Source: Prorocentrum cordatum (Eukaryota; Sar; Dinophyceae; Prorocentrales; Prorocentraceae). Taken from it: a stretch of DNA of 64,000 bases. The notes beneath the pieces are model-generated. The model saw only the letters and a list, made by a program, of their open reading frames with translations. It made no database searches and was not told the origin of the DNA. The first letter of the stretch is position 1. Each line of letters begins with the position of its first letter. Positions 1-10,748 of the stretch are shown here, piece by piece. Both the position numbers and the translations under genes were made by a program. The stretch lies in contig CAUYUJ010020248.1 in NCBI GenBank assembly GCA_963575745.1, positions 5,001-69,000 of the forward strand, read 5' to 3'.

Positions 1-114
1 TGTGTGCGTGTGTGCGTGTGTGCGTGTGTGCGCGTGTGCGCGTGTGCGCGTGTGCGCGTGTGTGCGTGTGCGCGTGTGCGCGTGCGCGTGTGCGTGTGCG
101 TGTGCGTGTGCGTG

Positions 115-145
<31 letters not shown>

Positions 146-146
146 C

Positions 147-178
<32 letters not shown>

Positions 179-215
179 TGTGTGTGTGTGTGGGTGGGTG
201 GGTGTGTGTGTGTGT
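1..215. repeat. GT/TGCG microsatellite
   Basis: Alternating TG with TGCG and CGTG steps, ending in GGGT units. The open frames across it translate only to Cys/Val/Arg/Ala repeats, which is a by-product of the dinucleotide pattern. Confidence 0.95.
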
Positions 216-583
216 TCGGTGCTTTCGGTGCCTTGTCGCTGCGGGGCTTCCACACCTCGCCACAAACGTGCGCAAGGGCCCTCGAGCGGCGTCCGCCTGC
301 CGAGCCGCTCTCGGGAAGGCGGTCTTTACCCCCGCCGAACCGTGAGAAACGGTCCTGCCCACCCAAGCTTCCGTGCTGAGACTGCGCCCTCAAGCACCCC
401 GAGACGGACGGAGGCCCTCCATGACCTCATCCAGCCCCAAGCCCCGCGGGCGGGCCCTTTAAGCTCCTACCTCGAGGGGGGGAACCGAGAGCCCTGACCG
501 CAGATCAGAAGCGTAACGCGCCTCCCGAAAACGGACGCACCGAATGGTAACAGCGACGACGCACGCAGGCAGGGCTCAGATCA
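216..583. other. intergenic, no gene seen
   Basis: GC-rich DNA between the first microsatellite and the 3' end of the minus-strand gene at 584. It may include that gene's 3' untranslated part. No polyadenylation signal or known repeat was recognised. Confidence 0.4.
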
Positions 584-1486
584 TCATGGGGCCATCCGCG
601 CAGCTGGCACTCTTGCTGCATAGCCCTCCACGGTTCGCTGCACGGCCTCGTGCCGCTGCTCGAAGAGGGCCATATTGCTATCGAAGTGGGCCGCGGCCTG
701 ACGACGCTGGCCCACGGCTGCCCTAAGGCGCGCCTTGGCCTCGTCGACGGCGCCCGCCGCCCCGTTGCGCAGAGCCACGGTTAGCTCGTGCGCTCGGAGG
801 GTACACAGCTTAGACAGCTCATCCATGTGGCTGACATGGGTCCGCCGCCGGGCCTCGATCGACTCCTCAATCTGGGCGAGGATCGGGGAGAGAACGAAGA
901 CGTCGTCGTTCGCCACCTCCTCGCCCGCTTGCCGCTGCTGGCGCCGCCTACGCCGCCGGGTGGAGGGCGCGAGGGGCTGGGTGGCGGACTCCACGTCGCC
1001 GCCGTCATGCCCCTGGGATCCGCCACCGCCGTCGTGCCCCAAGGAGCCACGAGCCTCGGGGTCCCCGCTCCCCCCCTCGCCCTCCATGCCCAATGCACCG
1101 CAGTCGCCGGAATGCTCGTCGAGGAGGCCCCCGATCTCCTTCTCGTCCACGCCCGTGCTGCTGAGGCGGCCCTTCATCACGGGATCCTCGCGCACCTTCG
1201 CGCTCACCTCGTCGACGTCTTGCTTCCACCAGCGAGGGCCCAAAGCGAAGGGCGGCGGCACCGCGGACTCGGCGAGACGCACCGCCTGCGCGAGGTCGAT
1301 GCGCCACCCTCGGGAGGGTCGCCCCTGCGGGTGCACGAGGTGCCAGTCTGCGCTGCTGGCACGCGCCCGCGTCCGAGGCGCAGCTGCACCCTTGCCACCG
1401 GCTGCCGCCCACACGCTCGCCGCCCTCTGCGGCGCTCGGCGGCTCCGCGCGACCTCAGTCTCGGCGAAGGTCTGGCAGCGCATCAC
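584..1486 (-). CDS. unknown protein, C-terminal part (retrogene)
   Basis: An open frame of 300 codons ends in TGA. I do not recognise the family. Visible features are a segment with WHLVHPQGRPSRGW and RWWKQDVDEVSAKV, a Gly/Asp-rich acidic stretch, an Arg/Gln-rich basic run, and a helical C-terminal part (AQIEESIEARRRTHVSHMDE and following) that could form a coiled coil. It overlaps the next upstream frame by about 30 bases, so the two probably belong to one gene now split by a frameshift, or to a gene joined by an intron I could not place. Codon use is GC-rich like the other exons here. No function is proposed. Confidence 0.45.
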   Translation of the reverse strand: MMRCQTFAETEVARSRRAPQRAASVWAAAGGKGAAAPRTRARASSADWHLVHPQGRPSRGWRIDLAQAVRLAESAVPPPFALGPRWWKQDVDEVSAKVREDPVMKGRLSSTGVDEKEIGGLLDEHSGDCGALGMEGEGGSGDPEARGSLGHDGGGGSQGHDGGDVESATQPLAPSTRRRRRRQQRQAGEEVANDDVFVLSPILAQIEESIEARRRTHVSHMDELSKLCTLRAHELTVALRNGAAGAVDEAKARLRAAVGQRRQAAAHFDSNMALFEQRHEAVQRTVEGYAARVPAARMAP

Positions 1487-2353
1487 GCCCTCGAAGAGGG
1501 GGTGGGGGCCACCTCGACGGGACCCTCGGTCGCACTTCGGCGCCGCGCACGCCCTGGCAGCCGTCGCGCATGGCCGTGCCCACCTCCGGGATGCCCAGGC
1601 TGGCGCCGTCGAGGGGGCGGTCGCCCTCCTTGTCGCTCACCTGACCCTCGGGGCCGTCGATGACCTGGTCGGTGCCCTCGCACTCGTCCATGTATGGCTC
1701 CCCGATGTCCAGGCTGGTATTGCCCTCCAGGTTGGCGCCGTCGGCGTGGTCCTCGAAGGGGTGCTCGACGTCCGCCTCCTCCTCGTCCACCGCAGCGCTC
1801 GGCCCCAGGAGCGGGGAGGGCGGGGTGTGGCCCAGCGCTACGCCGTCGGAGGAGCTCAGGGCCTCCGTCGCGCCCAGGGCCGCCGCCACGGGCCTCGCGG
1901 GCGGGGGCGAAAGCGCGTTGCCGACGTCAGCCTTCTCAGGGTCCGGCGGCGCCGGCACGCGGGGCCCGCAGCGCTCGCAGCGCTGGGCCCGCTGTGGCTG
2001 CGCCAGGGCCTGCCGCAAGGCCTCGACGCCCTTGCCGAGGTCGACGTGCGCCCCGACGTTGCGCCTGGCGCGAGCGGCGCCGCCTGGCTGGGCGCCCCGC
2101 AGCTGCTGGCGCATGGCGGGCTCCATGGCCTGCCAGCGCAGCGCGAGCTTGGCGTCTTCCTCGGAGCCGCACCTGCCAGCAGCGCCCATGCCGTGCCCAG
2201 CGCGGCAGCAACCGCGGCGGCGATCGCCTGCCGCGAGGCGCCGCCCGCCGCAGCTCCCTGAGCAGCGCCCTGGACGGCCATCGCCATGACCAGCCCCGCG
2301 CCGCCTTTGGACCGTAGATCCATCGCGTTGCTGCCGTCGCGCACCGCCGCCAT
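1455..2353 (-). CDS. unknown protein, N-terminal part, frameshifted
   Basis: The best start is the ATG at 2351-2353 (MAAVRDGSNAMDLRSKGG), about 107 bases below a DinoSL relict. This frame reads into an Ala-rich helix (QAIAAAVAAALGTAWALLAG). Near 2185 the convincing coding sequence moves to another frame (GSEEDAKLALRWQAMEPAMR and on to an acidic Asp/Glu/Gly-rich region), which runs to 1455. A +/-1 frameshift near 2185 and another near 1470 would be needed to link everything down to 584. That is what an ageing retrogene would look like, but sequencing error is not excluded. Function unknown. Confidence 0.4.
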
Positions 2354-2459
2354 CACAGGGGCCGCGACAAGGAGGGGGAAAGGGACAGAGCCGCTCTCTG
2401 TGCCCGCCGAAGCGACGGGACTCCACAGGACACGCAGCGCACCTCCCGCCCAATGCAAG

Positions 2460-2480
2460 CTTGAGCCAAAATGACTACGG
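2460..2480 (-). other. DinoSL relict upstream of retrogene
   Basis: On the minus strand this 21-mer matches the conserved dinoflagellate spliced leader (CCGTAGCCATTTTGGCTCAA plus a final G) with a single C-to-T change. It lies just 5' of the 584-2353 gene on the same strand. That is expected if a mature trans-spliced mRNA was copied back into the genome. Confidence 0.85.
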
Positions 2481-2605
2481 GTGCGTGCGTGTCGTGTGTT
2501 GTGTTGTGTTGTGTTGTGTTGTGTTGTGTTGTGTTGTGTTGTGTTGTGTTGTGTTGTGTTGTGTTGTGATGTGTTGTGTTGTGTTGTGTTGTGTTGTGTG
2601 TGTGC

Positions 2606-2636
<31 letters not shown>

Positions 2637-3115
2637 TGCGTGCGTGTGTGTGTGTGTGCCTGTGAATGTTTGTGCGCGTGTGTGTGCGTGCGTATGTGTG
2701 TGTGTGGGTATGCGTGTGTGTGGTTCCCCCCCTGGCGCTCCTCTGCCGCAGCCGGTGACTTGCCTGAGCGGGCCCGGCTTCCTCTCTTCCTGTCGCGCCA
2801 GGGCTACTCCTCTTCCTCCGTGCATGGCGGTTTCAATTTGGATGCAGCGTGTCCCCTGTTGCCAATCTGCCGGAGCAGTCACCGTCTGCCCAGCCGCCGA
2901 CGCAACAAGTGTGTGTGTGTGTATGTGTGGATGCGTGTGTGTGTGTGTGTGTTTGTGTGTGTATGTGTGTGTGTGTGCGCGTGTGTGCGTGCGTGCATGC
3001 GTGCGCGTGGGTGGGTGGGTGGGTGGGTGGATGACTTAATTAGTGTGTGCGTGTGTGTGTGCGCGTGTGTGCGCGTGTGTGCGCGTGTGTGCGTCCGTGT
3101 GTGTGTGTGTGGGTG

Positions 3116-3147
<32 letters not shown>

Positions 3148-3155
3148 TGGGCCGA
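2481..3155. repeat. GTGTT, TGCG and GT repeat block
   Basis: Pentamer GTGTT repeats (about 2495-2595) pass into TGCG and GT tracts to 2725. A non-repetitive insert of about 170 bases (2726-2905) follows, then more GT/TGCG and GGGT units to 3155. No gene is supported. Confidence 0.9.
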
Positions 3156-3169
3156 AAACTTGACTGGCG

Positions 3170-3209
3170 CTGATGGTGATGATGATGATGCTGATGATGC
3201 TGCTGCTGG

Positions 3210-3279
<70 letters not shown>

Positions 3280-3295
3280 AATGACAACGATGGTG
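3170..3295. repeat. GAT/TGC trinucleotide repeat
   Basis: Near-pure GATGAT with an internal TGC run. The derived poly-Asp and poly-Met frames are artefacts. Confidence 0.9.
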
Positions 3296-3533
3296 AGGGT
3301 ATTGACGATGAGTATGGTGCTGGTGGCGATGCTACTGCCGAGATTGAGGATGACGATCGGTAGGTATGGGGCTGATGAACAATGATAAGGATGAGGGGGA
3401 GAAAGAGGAAAGAGGGGGAGAGCCAGGGGAGGAGGAGGAAGGAGGCGCTTACAGGGGTAAACCACGAGTACATAGACGTTTACCAGTAAAGTCGCATCGA
3501 CAGCAGACAAACTAAACAAGACAACGTCGACAC

Positions 3534-4320
3534 ATGTGGAAGCTCGGGGTGCCCTCCTCGGTTCAGAAAGTCAAGGCTCATAGGAGTGTCCATGAGGCCA
3601 CGTCTGTAGAGGACTCTTGGAAACTTCGGGGTAACCAGCAGGCTGACCGTTGGGCCAAAGCTGGGACCTGTCTGAGCGAGGATCCTGAAGAGAATAACAT
3701 GTTTATAGAGGGTGGGGCAGAAGATGTGACTCTGTGGCTTGGCATGCCCCACGAGTGGCTGCACGAGGCCGACTCCAGGACTCGGACGGAGTCGGAGGTA
3801 CAGCCAATGTGGGGTTGGATCTTGACTGTGACACTTCGCAGCAGGAGCCCGAGGAGTCACTCGCGTGGAAGAAGCCCTACGAATGCAGAGGTGCCCCGAG
3901 GCCGCGCATTGCCCTCCCGCCCGAGCCATACCCTGAAGGAGTGGACCACGGCTCCCCCGGCGGGCCCCCCCTGCCGCTCCCCGCGCGGACCCCCTGCTGC
4001 TGGGAGCGTTGGCCGCCTCAAGCCCTGGCTGTCGTCGTCGTCGTCGTCGTCGTTGTCGTCGTCGTCGTCGTCGTCGTCGTCGATCAGTGGCACGAGACCG
4101 TTCGAGCGTCTGTGCATGGACTCGGCCATGAACCGCCAGTTTTGTGCTGCACTGGTTGTGGCGCCAGCGTGCAGAAGAACTCCATGTCTGGGTCAGGCAT
4201 GTCTGCGGCTTGTAAAAGGGAATGCCCATGCAGGTCTGGCCACTCAGAGGGGCAAGCTTCGGAGAGGCCTGCATCCCAATGCGACGCAATCCCCACCCAC
4301 CAAGCTTGAGTCGGTGGCTA
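3534..4320 (+). pseudogene. LINE-type RNase H and C-terminal Zn finger fragment
   Basis: The first frame (from 3534) contains VQKVKAHRS followed about 20 residues later by GNQQADRWAKAG. This is the C-terminal signature of the RNase H domain carried by many non-LTR retrotransposons (a K-x-H segment, then GNxxADxxAK). The reading then changes frame: around 4140-4215 a CCTGCG segment with a later Cys resembles the short Cys-rich tail seen in dinoflagellate LINE-like polyproteins. A (TCG)n microsatellite at 4030-4083 sits inside it. No reverse transcriptase was found upstream. I read this as a 5'-truncated, frameshifted LINE remnant. Confidence 0.55.
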
Positions 4321-4639
4321 CTCCGTCGTCGGACGTTCGAGCCCTGTGGGTGGGAAGCTGCGTACGTCTTCTGGCTCGGGTCCCGAGGCTGAGGGAGCTT
4401 CCTACGGGGTCGAGGTTCCCGACCTCCTGGATATGTATTGGGTCGCTGCGGTGCATGGCTTCCTGGATCCGAGGGACGCGGTGCCTTGGTGCCGCTTGGA
4501 GCGTAGCACGGAGGCCAATCTCGACCAGACCCACAGGGACTTGGGGCTCCCCGTCACTTGAACTAATTAGAGTCTCTCAGTTTCGCTGGACGCGAGGAAG
4601 CCTTGCTCCATGGTTTACCTCAGCATATTTCAGCATCTC

Positions 4640-5205
4640 CCTCCTCTCCCGCCTCCGCCTTCGCCTCCCCCGTCCACATCCGCCCTCATTTCCTCCTCCT
4701 CCTCCTTTCCCGCCCGTCCACTCCTCCTCCTCCTCCTCCTCCTCCTTTCCCGCTCGTCCACTCCTCCTCCTCCTCCTCCTCCTCCTCCTCCTCCTCCTCC
4801 TCCTCCTCCTCCTCCGCTCCCTCCGCCTCCTCCCCTTGACCCATCCCCTCCTCCTCCTCGTCCTCCTCCTCGTCCTCCTCCTCCTCCTCCTCCTCCTCCT
4901 CCTCCTCCTCCTCCGTCCCCATCCGCCCTCCTCTCCTCCGCCTCCCTCTTCCCATCCTCCTCCTCCTCCTCCGCCTCATCCTCCTCATCATCCTCCTGCT
5001 CCTCCGATCCCTCCTACTTTCCCACACACACACACCTCTCCTCCTTCTCCCCTCCTCTCCCTCCTCTCCCTCCTCCTCCTACTCCTCCTCCTACTCCTCC
5101 TCCTACTCCTCCTCCGACTCCTCCTCCGACTCCTCCTCCTACTCCTCCTACTCCTCCTCCTACTCCTCCTCCTCCTCCTCGCACTCATCCTCCTCGCACT
5201 CATCT
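4640..5205. repeat. CCT/TCC microsatellite
   Basis: Long (CCT)n with scattered CTCC, CGCC, ACTCCT and CACACA interruptions. Open frames on both strands (poly-Pro/Leu/Ser, or poly-Glu/Arg on the other strand) follow from the trinucleotide period. Confidence 0.95.
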
Positions 5206-5711
5206 ACAGAGAAAGTTATTTCAAGTGCAAGGCACGCTTGCGCACACACACGCGTGCTTAGCAGTCTGCCCTCCCCCCACTTGCAAGATAAGCAACGAAA
5301 GAAAGATGGGATGAAGGAACGAATACGCGCTCTCGATGATGCTCTTCTTCCCCACTGGCAGGACCAAATGATCTGTAAGCGTCCTCTGCTGCTGGCGTAT
5401 CCCGTCGGCGTCTGCACCGAATTTGCGCGCTCGAGCCCCGACGCCAATGGAACATGCAACGTGAACGTCTGCTTCCGGCAATCCAACGGAGCTCCAAGAG
5501 CTCCCCCGTATCCCTCATCCTCGCCCTCCTCCTCGCACTCCTCCTCGCCCTCCTCCTCGTACGTACCCCCCCACCCCACCCCACGCCCCCGCGGCCAGAG
5601 CGTCGCGATACAGCCCCTTCCACGGCCCGCCCGCCGCGCCGCCGCGCCCCGCGGAAGCGCAGAGCCTCGGGGATCCCCCCCCGCCGGCGCGCGGCGCGGC
5701 ACGGCGACGAC
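5206..5711. other. intergenic, no gene seen
   Basis: Mixed-composition DNA between two microsatellites, with short TCC runs near 5520-5560. Nothing recognisable. Confidence 0.4.
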
Positions 5712-6078
5712 GAGTGAACGACGACGACGACGACGACGACGACGTCGTCGATGACAACGACGACGACGGCGACAACGACGACGGCGACGGCGACGTCATC
5801 GGCGACGACGAACGAACGAACGGCGACGAACGAACGACGAGGACGCCGACGGCGAGGACGAACGACGAGGACGAACGACGAGGACGAACGACGACGACAA
5901 CGACGACCACTACGACGAAGACGGCGACGACGACAACGACGGCGGCCGACCACGACGACGAATGATGAAGACGAACGACAATCGACGACAGACGAACTAC
6001 GATGACGACGACGAACGACGAACAACGAAAGACGTCGTCGATGACGATGACAACGACGACGACGACAACGACGACGAC

Positions 6079-6109
<31 letters not shown>

Positions 6110-6113
6110 GTCT
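5712..6113. repeat. GAC/ACG microsatellite
   Basis: Imperfect (GAC)n with GAACGA interruptions over about 400 bases. Confidence 0.95.
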
Positions 6114-7424
6114 GGGGCTGAAGGGTGAGCTTGGGCCAGGGTGACTACACGTAGGAGTGTCCTTCCAGAAGCTGCGCCCTGCCGAGAGCGACCTGTGGGT
6201 GCCCGAACTGTCCCAAACGGCCGCTGAGGCCCGACAAGCGAGCGGCCCTTCGCTGGAGTGACCTCTGCTGCGCGGCCTCAGGGGGGCCAAGGGGAGGAGG
6301 TTAAACCCGAGCGCGCAAACCGCTGCTGTCGCATCGCTCTCGGCGATCTGGGGACCCCAGTTGGCCCGCACCAAAGCCGACGACGACGTTGACGGGGAGG
6401 ATCGAGGATCAACCCTCGGGAGGCCTCTGAAACCGCTGGAGAAACCTCCAGACGCTTCCAGAGACCTCCAGGGACCTAAAGAGACCGACGACCACGACGT
6501 CTTCATTTCGAAGGCCGTAAGGGGACATGCCAATCTCGACGACCCTTCAGGATTAACGTTCAGGAACAAGATGTTTCTTTGATTTTGGGCCCCCGTGGTT
6601 GTCAAAAACCAATATGGGGTGAAGAAGCGCACAGGATTGACCCCCGGAGGCTTCCAGCAATTGACGTTGAACAGATTCGGGAGTCAAGCGGAGACGGAGG
6701 CAGAAATCCTACGGGTGCCAATCGTCACCTTCTCTTGTTTTCGCCTTGTTGACACTTCCTGATGGGCCCTCGACCGCCGCGGCTGGATTCGCTCCTCCAG
6801 CATGGCGAGAAGGCACCCCAGAGATGTCCCGGGAGCGTGGCAAGAATGGCCCACCAAATATCAGGGGGACGTAAGACCTGGGTACAGGAGACTCGGAAAT
6901 CCCCGACGAGGTCGTCAACAAAAATGACGAGGCCGAGCCTGCACTTTGACGAGGCCTCCCGCCGCAGACATCCCACGAAACTCCTCCTCGTCAAAATCCG
7001 AGGCGCGGTCGTCAAAAAACGATGGCGAACCCGAAACCCGGTGATTTCCGCATGATATTGCTTGATATTCGGCGCGATCCGATTCAATTGAATTGCAACC
7101 GTCTTTTTGATTGTACGAACCGTAAGTTTACTCCACGAACGCTCCCACGAAAGCATTCCCAGAGCTGCCTCCTCATATGATACTCGCCCCCCCCCCCCCC
7201 CCTCGATCCGAGTCCTGGCAAACCCGGGTCTTGCGCCCCCCCGAAAGTAGGACGCGAAGGGGCTCTTCCGGCCACGGCGCGCCCCCCCGCCACGAGCAGG
7301 CAGGCTCCCGGACCAAACTCTCGGGAGCGGCCCGAAAAAGCCCGAGACCTCAGCCCAAAGTTTTTTTTGTTTGTTAAAGACCTCAGCCCAGAGTGGCCCC
7401 CTGCTTCAGCGTCATAGCTGAGTC
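6114..7424. other. intergenic, no gene seen
   Basis: About 1.3 kb without a supported gene. It contains CTCCAG/AGACC short repeats at 6430-6480 and a poly-C run at 7189-7202. Two near-identical AGACCTCAGCCCA segments lie near 7350 and 7377. Confidence 0.35.
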
Positions 7425-7429
7425 TCCTT

Positions 7430-7598
7430 TGGTGGGCTTGTTTTCCCCCACCACCACCATAAGTTGGAGGGCGAGGGGGTCCTCCTCCTCCTCCTCCTCC
7501 TCCTCCTCCTCCTCCTCTTCGTCCTCCTCCTCCTCCTAGTCCTCCACCTCCTTCCCCCCTACAACTTATGGTGGTGGTGGTGGAAAACAGGCCCATCA
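7430..7598. mobile_element. MITE with (TCC)n core, copy 1
   Basis: A 169-bp element with terminal inverted repeats of about 38 bp. The left end begins TGGTGGGCTTGTTTTCC and the right end is its near-complement, ending GGAAAACAGGCCCATCA; both arms reach an ATAAGTTG segment. Between the arms is almost only (TCC)n. The element is bounded by a perfect 5-bp duplication TCCTT (7425-7429 and 7599-7603). No coding capacity. Confidence 0.85.
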
Positions 7599-7603
7599 TC
7601 CTT

Positions 7604-8153
7604 CGTCCCCCAAGACTCGGACGCCCGAATCCGGTGCGAACACATGGTACGGCTCCCAATCGCAGATGCAGTCCCAGACCGACGGCGACCGCTGTTGGGC
7701 AGGCAGCGTTCTGTCTCCAATGGACACAATGCCCGCGGCGGCACTGACAGCGAACTCTGCTCAAAAATTAGTAGGAACTGCTGCAAAACTTCCTCCCCTG
7801 TCTTCCTGGCGAAACCAAAGGGTACCGGTTCCGCTACTCCCTGGACCTCTCCCGGGATGCGTTCCGACCAGGATTTCGAGGCGAATCCAGCGGTGGCGAC
7901 GAGGGCCGCCCAGGAGGCCCGAAAAAGGGGAGAAGAGGGAAGGCCGCCAGGACTGCGAAGCAGGCATGTAGTAACCAGAGTCGTAGTTAGCAGTGGATGG
8001 TGAGGGGAAGCATCAACGCGGCGGGCACCCGAACAGTAAGCCTTTTGGCCCGTGGGCTGCCTCGCGCGGCGTGCGTCGCAGCCACCATACTTTTAGCCTC
8101 GATCCTGAGAAAAGCCATGCATTTGAGGGAAAGGTAGCGGGGCACCTGCTCCT
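7604..8153. other. spacer between two MITEs
   Basis: About 550 bases without a supported gene. A short segment at 7677-7730 (GACGGCGACCGCTGTTGGGC and following, with CAATGGACACA) resembles 53190-53250 inside the retrotransposon (GGCCGCTGTTGGGCAGGC, AAATGGACACA), so it may be a retroelement-derived fragment. Confidence 0.35.
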
Positions 8154-8158
8154 CCTCT

Positions 8159-8332
8159 TGATGAGCGTGTTTTCCACCACCGCCACCATAAGTTGGAGGG
8201 GGGGTCCTCCTCCTCCTCCTCCTCCTCCTCCTCCTCCTCCTCCTCCTCCTCCTCCTCCTCCTCCTCCTCTCCTCCTCCTCCCCCTTCGCCCCATCCAACT
8301 TATGGTGGTGGTGGTGGAAAACGCGCTCATCA
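8159..8332. mobile_element. MITE with (TCC)n core, copy 2
   Basis: A 174-bp element of the same family as 7430-7598. The inverted repeats begin TGATGAGCGTGTTTTCC and end GGAAAACGCGCTCATCA, enclosing (TCC)n. A perfect 5-bp target duplication CCTCT lies at 8154-8158 and 8333-8337. The two copies share arms but have different target sites, showing independent insertions. Confidence 0.87.
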
Positions 8333-8559
8333 CCTCTGAAGCCATCGGTCGCCCCGGGAGGTGCGTTCGTGTCCGGGCCAGGTGATCCGCCACTGCAGCC
8401 TCGGGAGCAGCGCGAGGCGGAGCAGAAGCGGAACGGTGCCGCCCCCGGCGGGCTCCAGAGCTGGAGCCACGCCAGGCGGGAGGTCTCGGGCGCCGAGGCT
8501 GCACGCGTGGCGCCTCGATGGAATAGAAGGAACACCACGGGTTTGGACGTCTCGGCCTC

Positions 8560-8668
8560 CTTCCTCCTCCTCCTCCTCTCCTCCTCCTCCTCCCCCCTCC
8601 TCCTCCTCCTCCTCCTCCTCCCCCTCCTCCTCCTCCTCCTCCTCCTCCTCCTCCTCCTCCTCCTGCTT
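8560..8668. repeat. TCC microsatellite
   Basis: (TCC)n of about 100 bases with a few CTCC/CCCC breaks, not flanked by the MITE arms found at 7430 and 8159. Confidence 0.9.
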
Positions 8669-8804
8669 GCCGCGCCGTTCCCGCTTGTGGTGCATATGGC
8701 CCCCGGGCGCACGGGTGCAGTTGTCACTGGGAGCCGAGTGCAATGGTCGGGCTCGTAGGCTACTTTCGCCAGCGCTCATGCCCACTCATCGCTTGGTGTA
8801 TGGA

Positions 8805-8877
8805 TGGTCAGCCAGTCAGTCAGTCGGCCAATCAGCCAGTCAGTCAATCCGTCAGTCAATCAGTCAGTCAGTCAGGC
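8805..8877. repeat. CAGT tetranucleotide repeat
   Basis: Imperfect (CAGT)n with CAAT and CCAG variants. Confidence 0.9.
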
Positions 8878-8880
8878 CAA

Positions 8881-9245
8881 GTCTTCGCGCCTCATGGGGC
8901 CTCCTCGCATCCACGGCACGGCTTCCCTTCGTCGAGGCTCTGGCCACAACGCGCCTTTCGGGAGAGGTCCCCAGGTCGCCGATCCTGACCGCAACGCCGA
9001 ACAGATCCTCACCCTACTCGGGCGTTGCTCGAAGAGGGGGGCAGTAAGCGGGGGGTGACGAAAGGTGCACCGATCGTTCACCTTCTGGGCCCTAAGAGGG
9101 CTCCATCCAGGGCCCCTTTCGGGAGCCTTGACCTGCAACCCTCGATCGTGCACCCTGCTTGCACTTTCGGGGCCAAAAAGGCGTCCTGTCAGGGCCCCTT
9201 CAAAACTCCTTTCCTGCGGCCCTCTATCCCCCCCCGCACCCCCAT
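8881..9245. other. intergenic, no gene seen
   Basis: No supported gene. Two loosely similar segments with AGGGCTCCATCCAGGGCCCC and GGCGTCCTGTCAGGGCCCC (about 9097 and 9179) suggest a degenerate tandem duplication of about 80 bases. Confidence 0.3.
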
Positions 9246-9405
9246 TTATCGACGAGGGGGAAAGCGAAAAGAGAGAGCGAGGAGGGCGAGGAGGGGAAGG
9301 ACGAGGAGGGGAAGGACGAGGGAGAGGGCGAGGAGGGGTGCACGAGGAGGAAGGAGAGCGAGGAGGAGGGCGAGGAGGGGAAGGGCGAGGAGGGGAGGAC
9401 AAGCT
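9246..9405. repeat. GAGGGCGAGGAGGGG purine minisatellite
   Basis: Purine-rich units of 9-15 bases (AGGGCGAGGAGGGGAAGGAC and variants) on the plus strand. Confidence 0.8.
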
Positions 9406-9669
9406 AGGTGCGCAAGCGTCTTATCTGACGTCCAACCCCTCCCTCCCATCCCTTACCATGGCGTAAATATCCTCTCTATTCGCGCGGTCGGATGTCTCGT
9501 AGCGTGGCAGATCATTACATGGCAGACCATGGCGTTGAAGATCAACGCGTAGCATGGCGTGGCACTGCGTAGTCAAGCGCTATATAATTATCAGAGCATT
9601 GCAGCTAGGGGTGGCATCGCGCAGCGGAACCCACCATAGCATTGCATCGTATGCCATGGCATGGCACTG

Positions 9670-9865
9670 GAAATGAAGCCAGCGCTGCAGCGGGAGCACA
9701 ATTCGGAACGAGGGGAAGCCCGGAAATGAGGCCAGCGCTGCAGCGGGAGCATGACTCGGAACGAGCGGAAGCCCGGAAATGAGGCCAGCGCTGCTGCGGG
9801 AGCACGATTCGGAACGAGCGGAAGCGCGACAATGAGGCCTGCGCTGCACCGGGAACAACGTGTTG
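9670..9865. repeat. 53-bp tandem repeat
   Basis: A 53-base unit starts at 9678, 9731, 9784 and 9837, recognisable by GCCAGCGCTGC(A/T)GCGGGAGCA and GGAAGCCCGGAAATGAG. The last copy is partial and diverged. Copies differ at a few sites. No coding function is evident. Confidence 0.88.
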
Positions 9866-10748
9866 AAGGACCGACAAGAATGGGCTCGACAAAAACACCG
9901 CCGAAAATCAAACTCCCGGCAATCCTGTGGAAAAGACAATACGCAGAGGGGTGCCTGCCATCTTCTCCACAGACTGAGGGAGAGGGGAGAGTAGTATTCA
10001 TATTGTGTACTTGTCGAACAATTTTTGCCAGCCGAGAGCGTTTGGGGGGGGAGCGGGTGCAGCATGAAAGGTCCTCTGCAGTTACGCTGCCTCGCCCTTG
10101 GGCCTTGGGGTAGCCAAAAGATCCGATACCACTGGGGTTCGCTCCGACCAGACTCTCGTGGCGAGCCCCGCCGTGGCGAAAAAGGCGAAGACGAGGCCCA
10201 GGGGTGGCCCCAAACTTTTTTACGTCCGCGGGCACCAGGGTGTGCGAGACGGCCAGGCGCCGGTCACAGCGAGCGGCACCGGAAGCTAACACAGGCACGA
10301 AGCGGAAGAGCAAGAGGCGAGGCGAAAAGACGAAGACGGAACCCGTACAGACCATACAGGTCGGCGCGGGAGGGTGGCCCCAGACATGCGATGTCTTGAC
10401 TTTGTCCTAACGCGGCCCCCAGCCCCGACACGTCCCCCAGGGCTGGCTTTGCATCCCGAGTCGCTGATTGGCGGCCCCGCGGTCCGGCGAGGGCCCCCAA
10501 AGACCGAACATGATGGAAAACCTCCCCTGAGATCCAACGGCACGAAAAGTTTGAACATTGTGACAAATCGCGACCAAAGCTCTAGACCCAATCTTTCTGC
10601 GCCGGTTTTCGAGCCAGATCGAGCTCTGAGGGCCCCAAGGTCCGCTTTGAGGGTCCCAGAACTAATCTTTCAAGGCTCTGCATGTCCAGGGCTGCATCGG
10701 TGCCTGTTGCTCCTCCGAGCCCTGCTGCTGATGGGCAACGTTTGGGGA
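9866..10748. other. intergenic, no gene seen
   Basis: No supported gene. The stretch at 10455-10510 (CATCCCGAGTCGCTGATTGG, then GCGGTCCGGCGAGGGCCCCC) resembles 61638-61690 and, less closely, 57967-58020, so it is a dispersed repeat core. Confidence 0.4.

Noticed and set aside
735-2261. 508-codon plus-strand open frame
   Set aside because: Lies opposite the minus-strand retrogene; composition (Arg/Ala/Pro/Ser) is that of a GC-rich antisense shadow, and the DinoSL relict supports the minus strand.
4610-5314. Long Pro/Leu/Ser-rich plus frames and Glu/Arg-rich minus frames
   Set aside because: They consist of CCT/GGA microsatellite translated in different frames.
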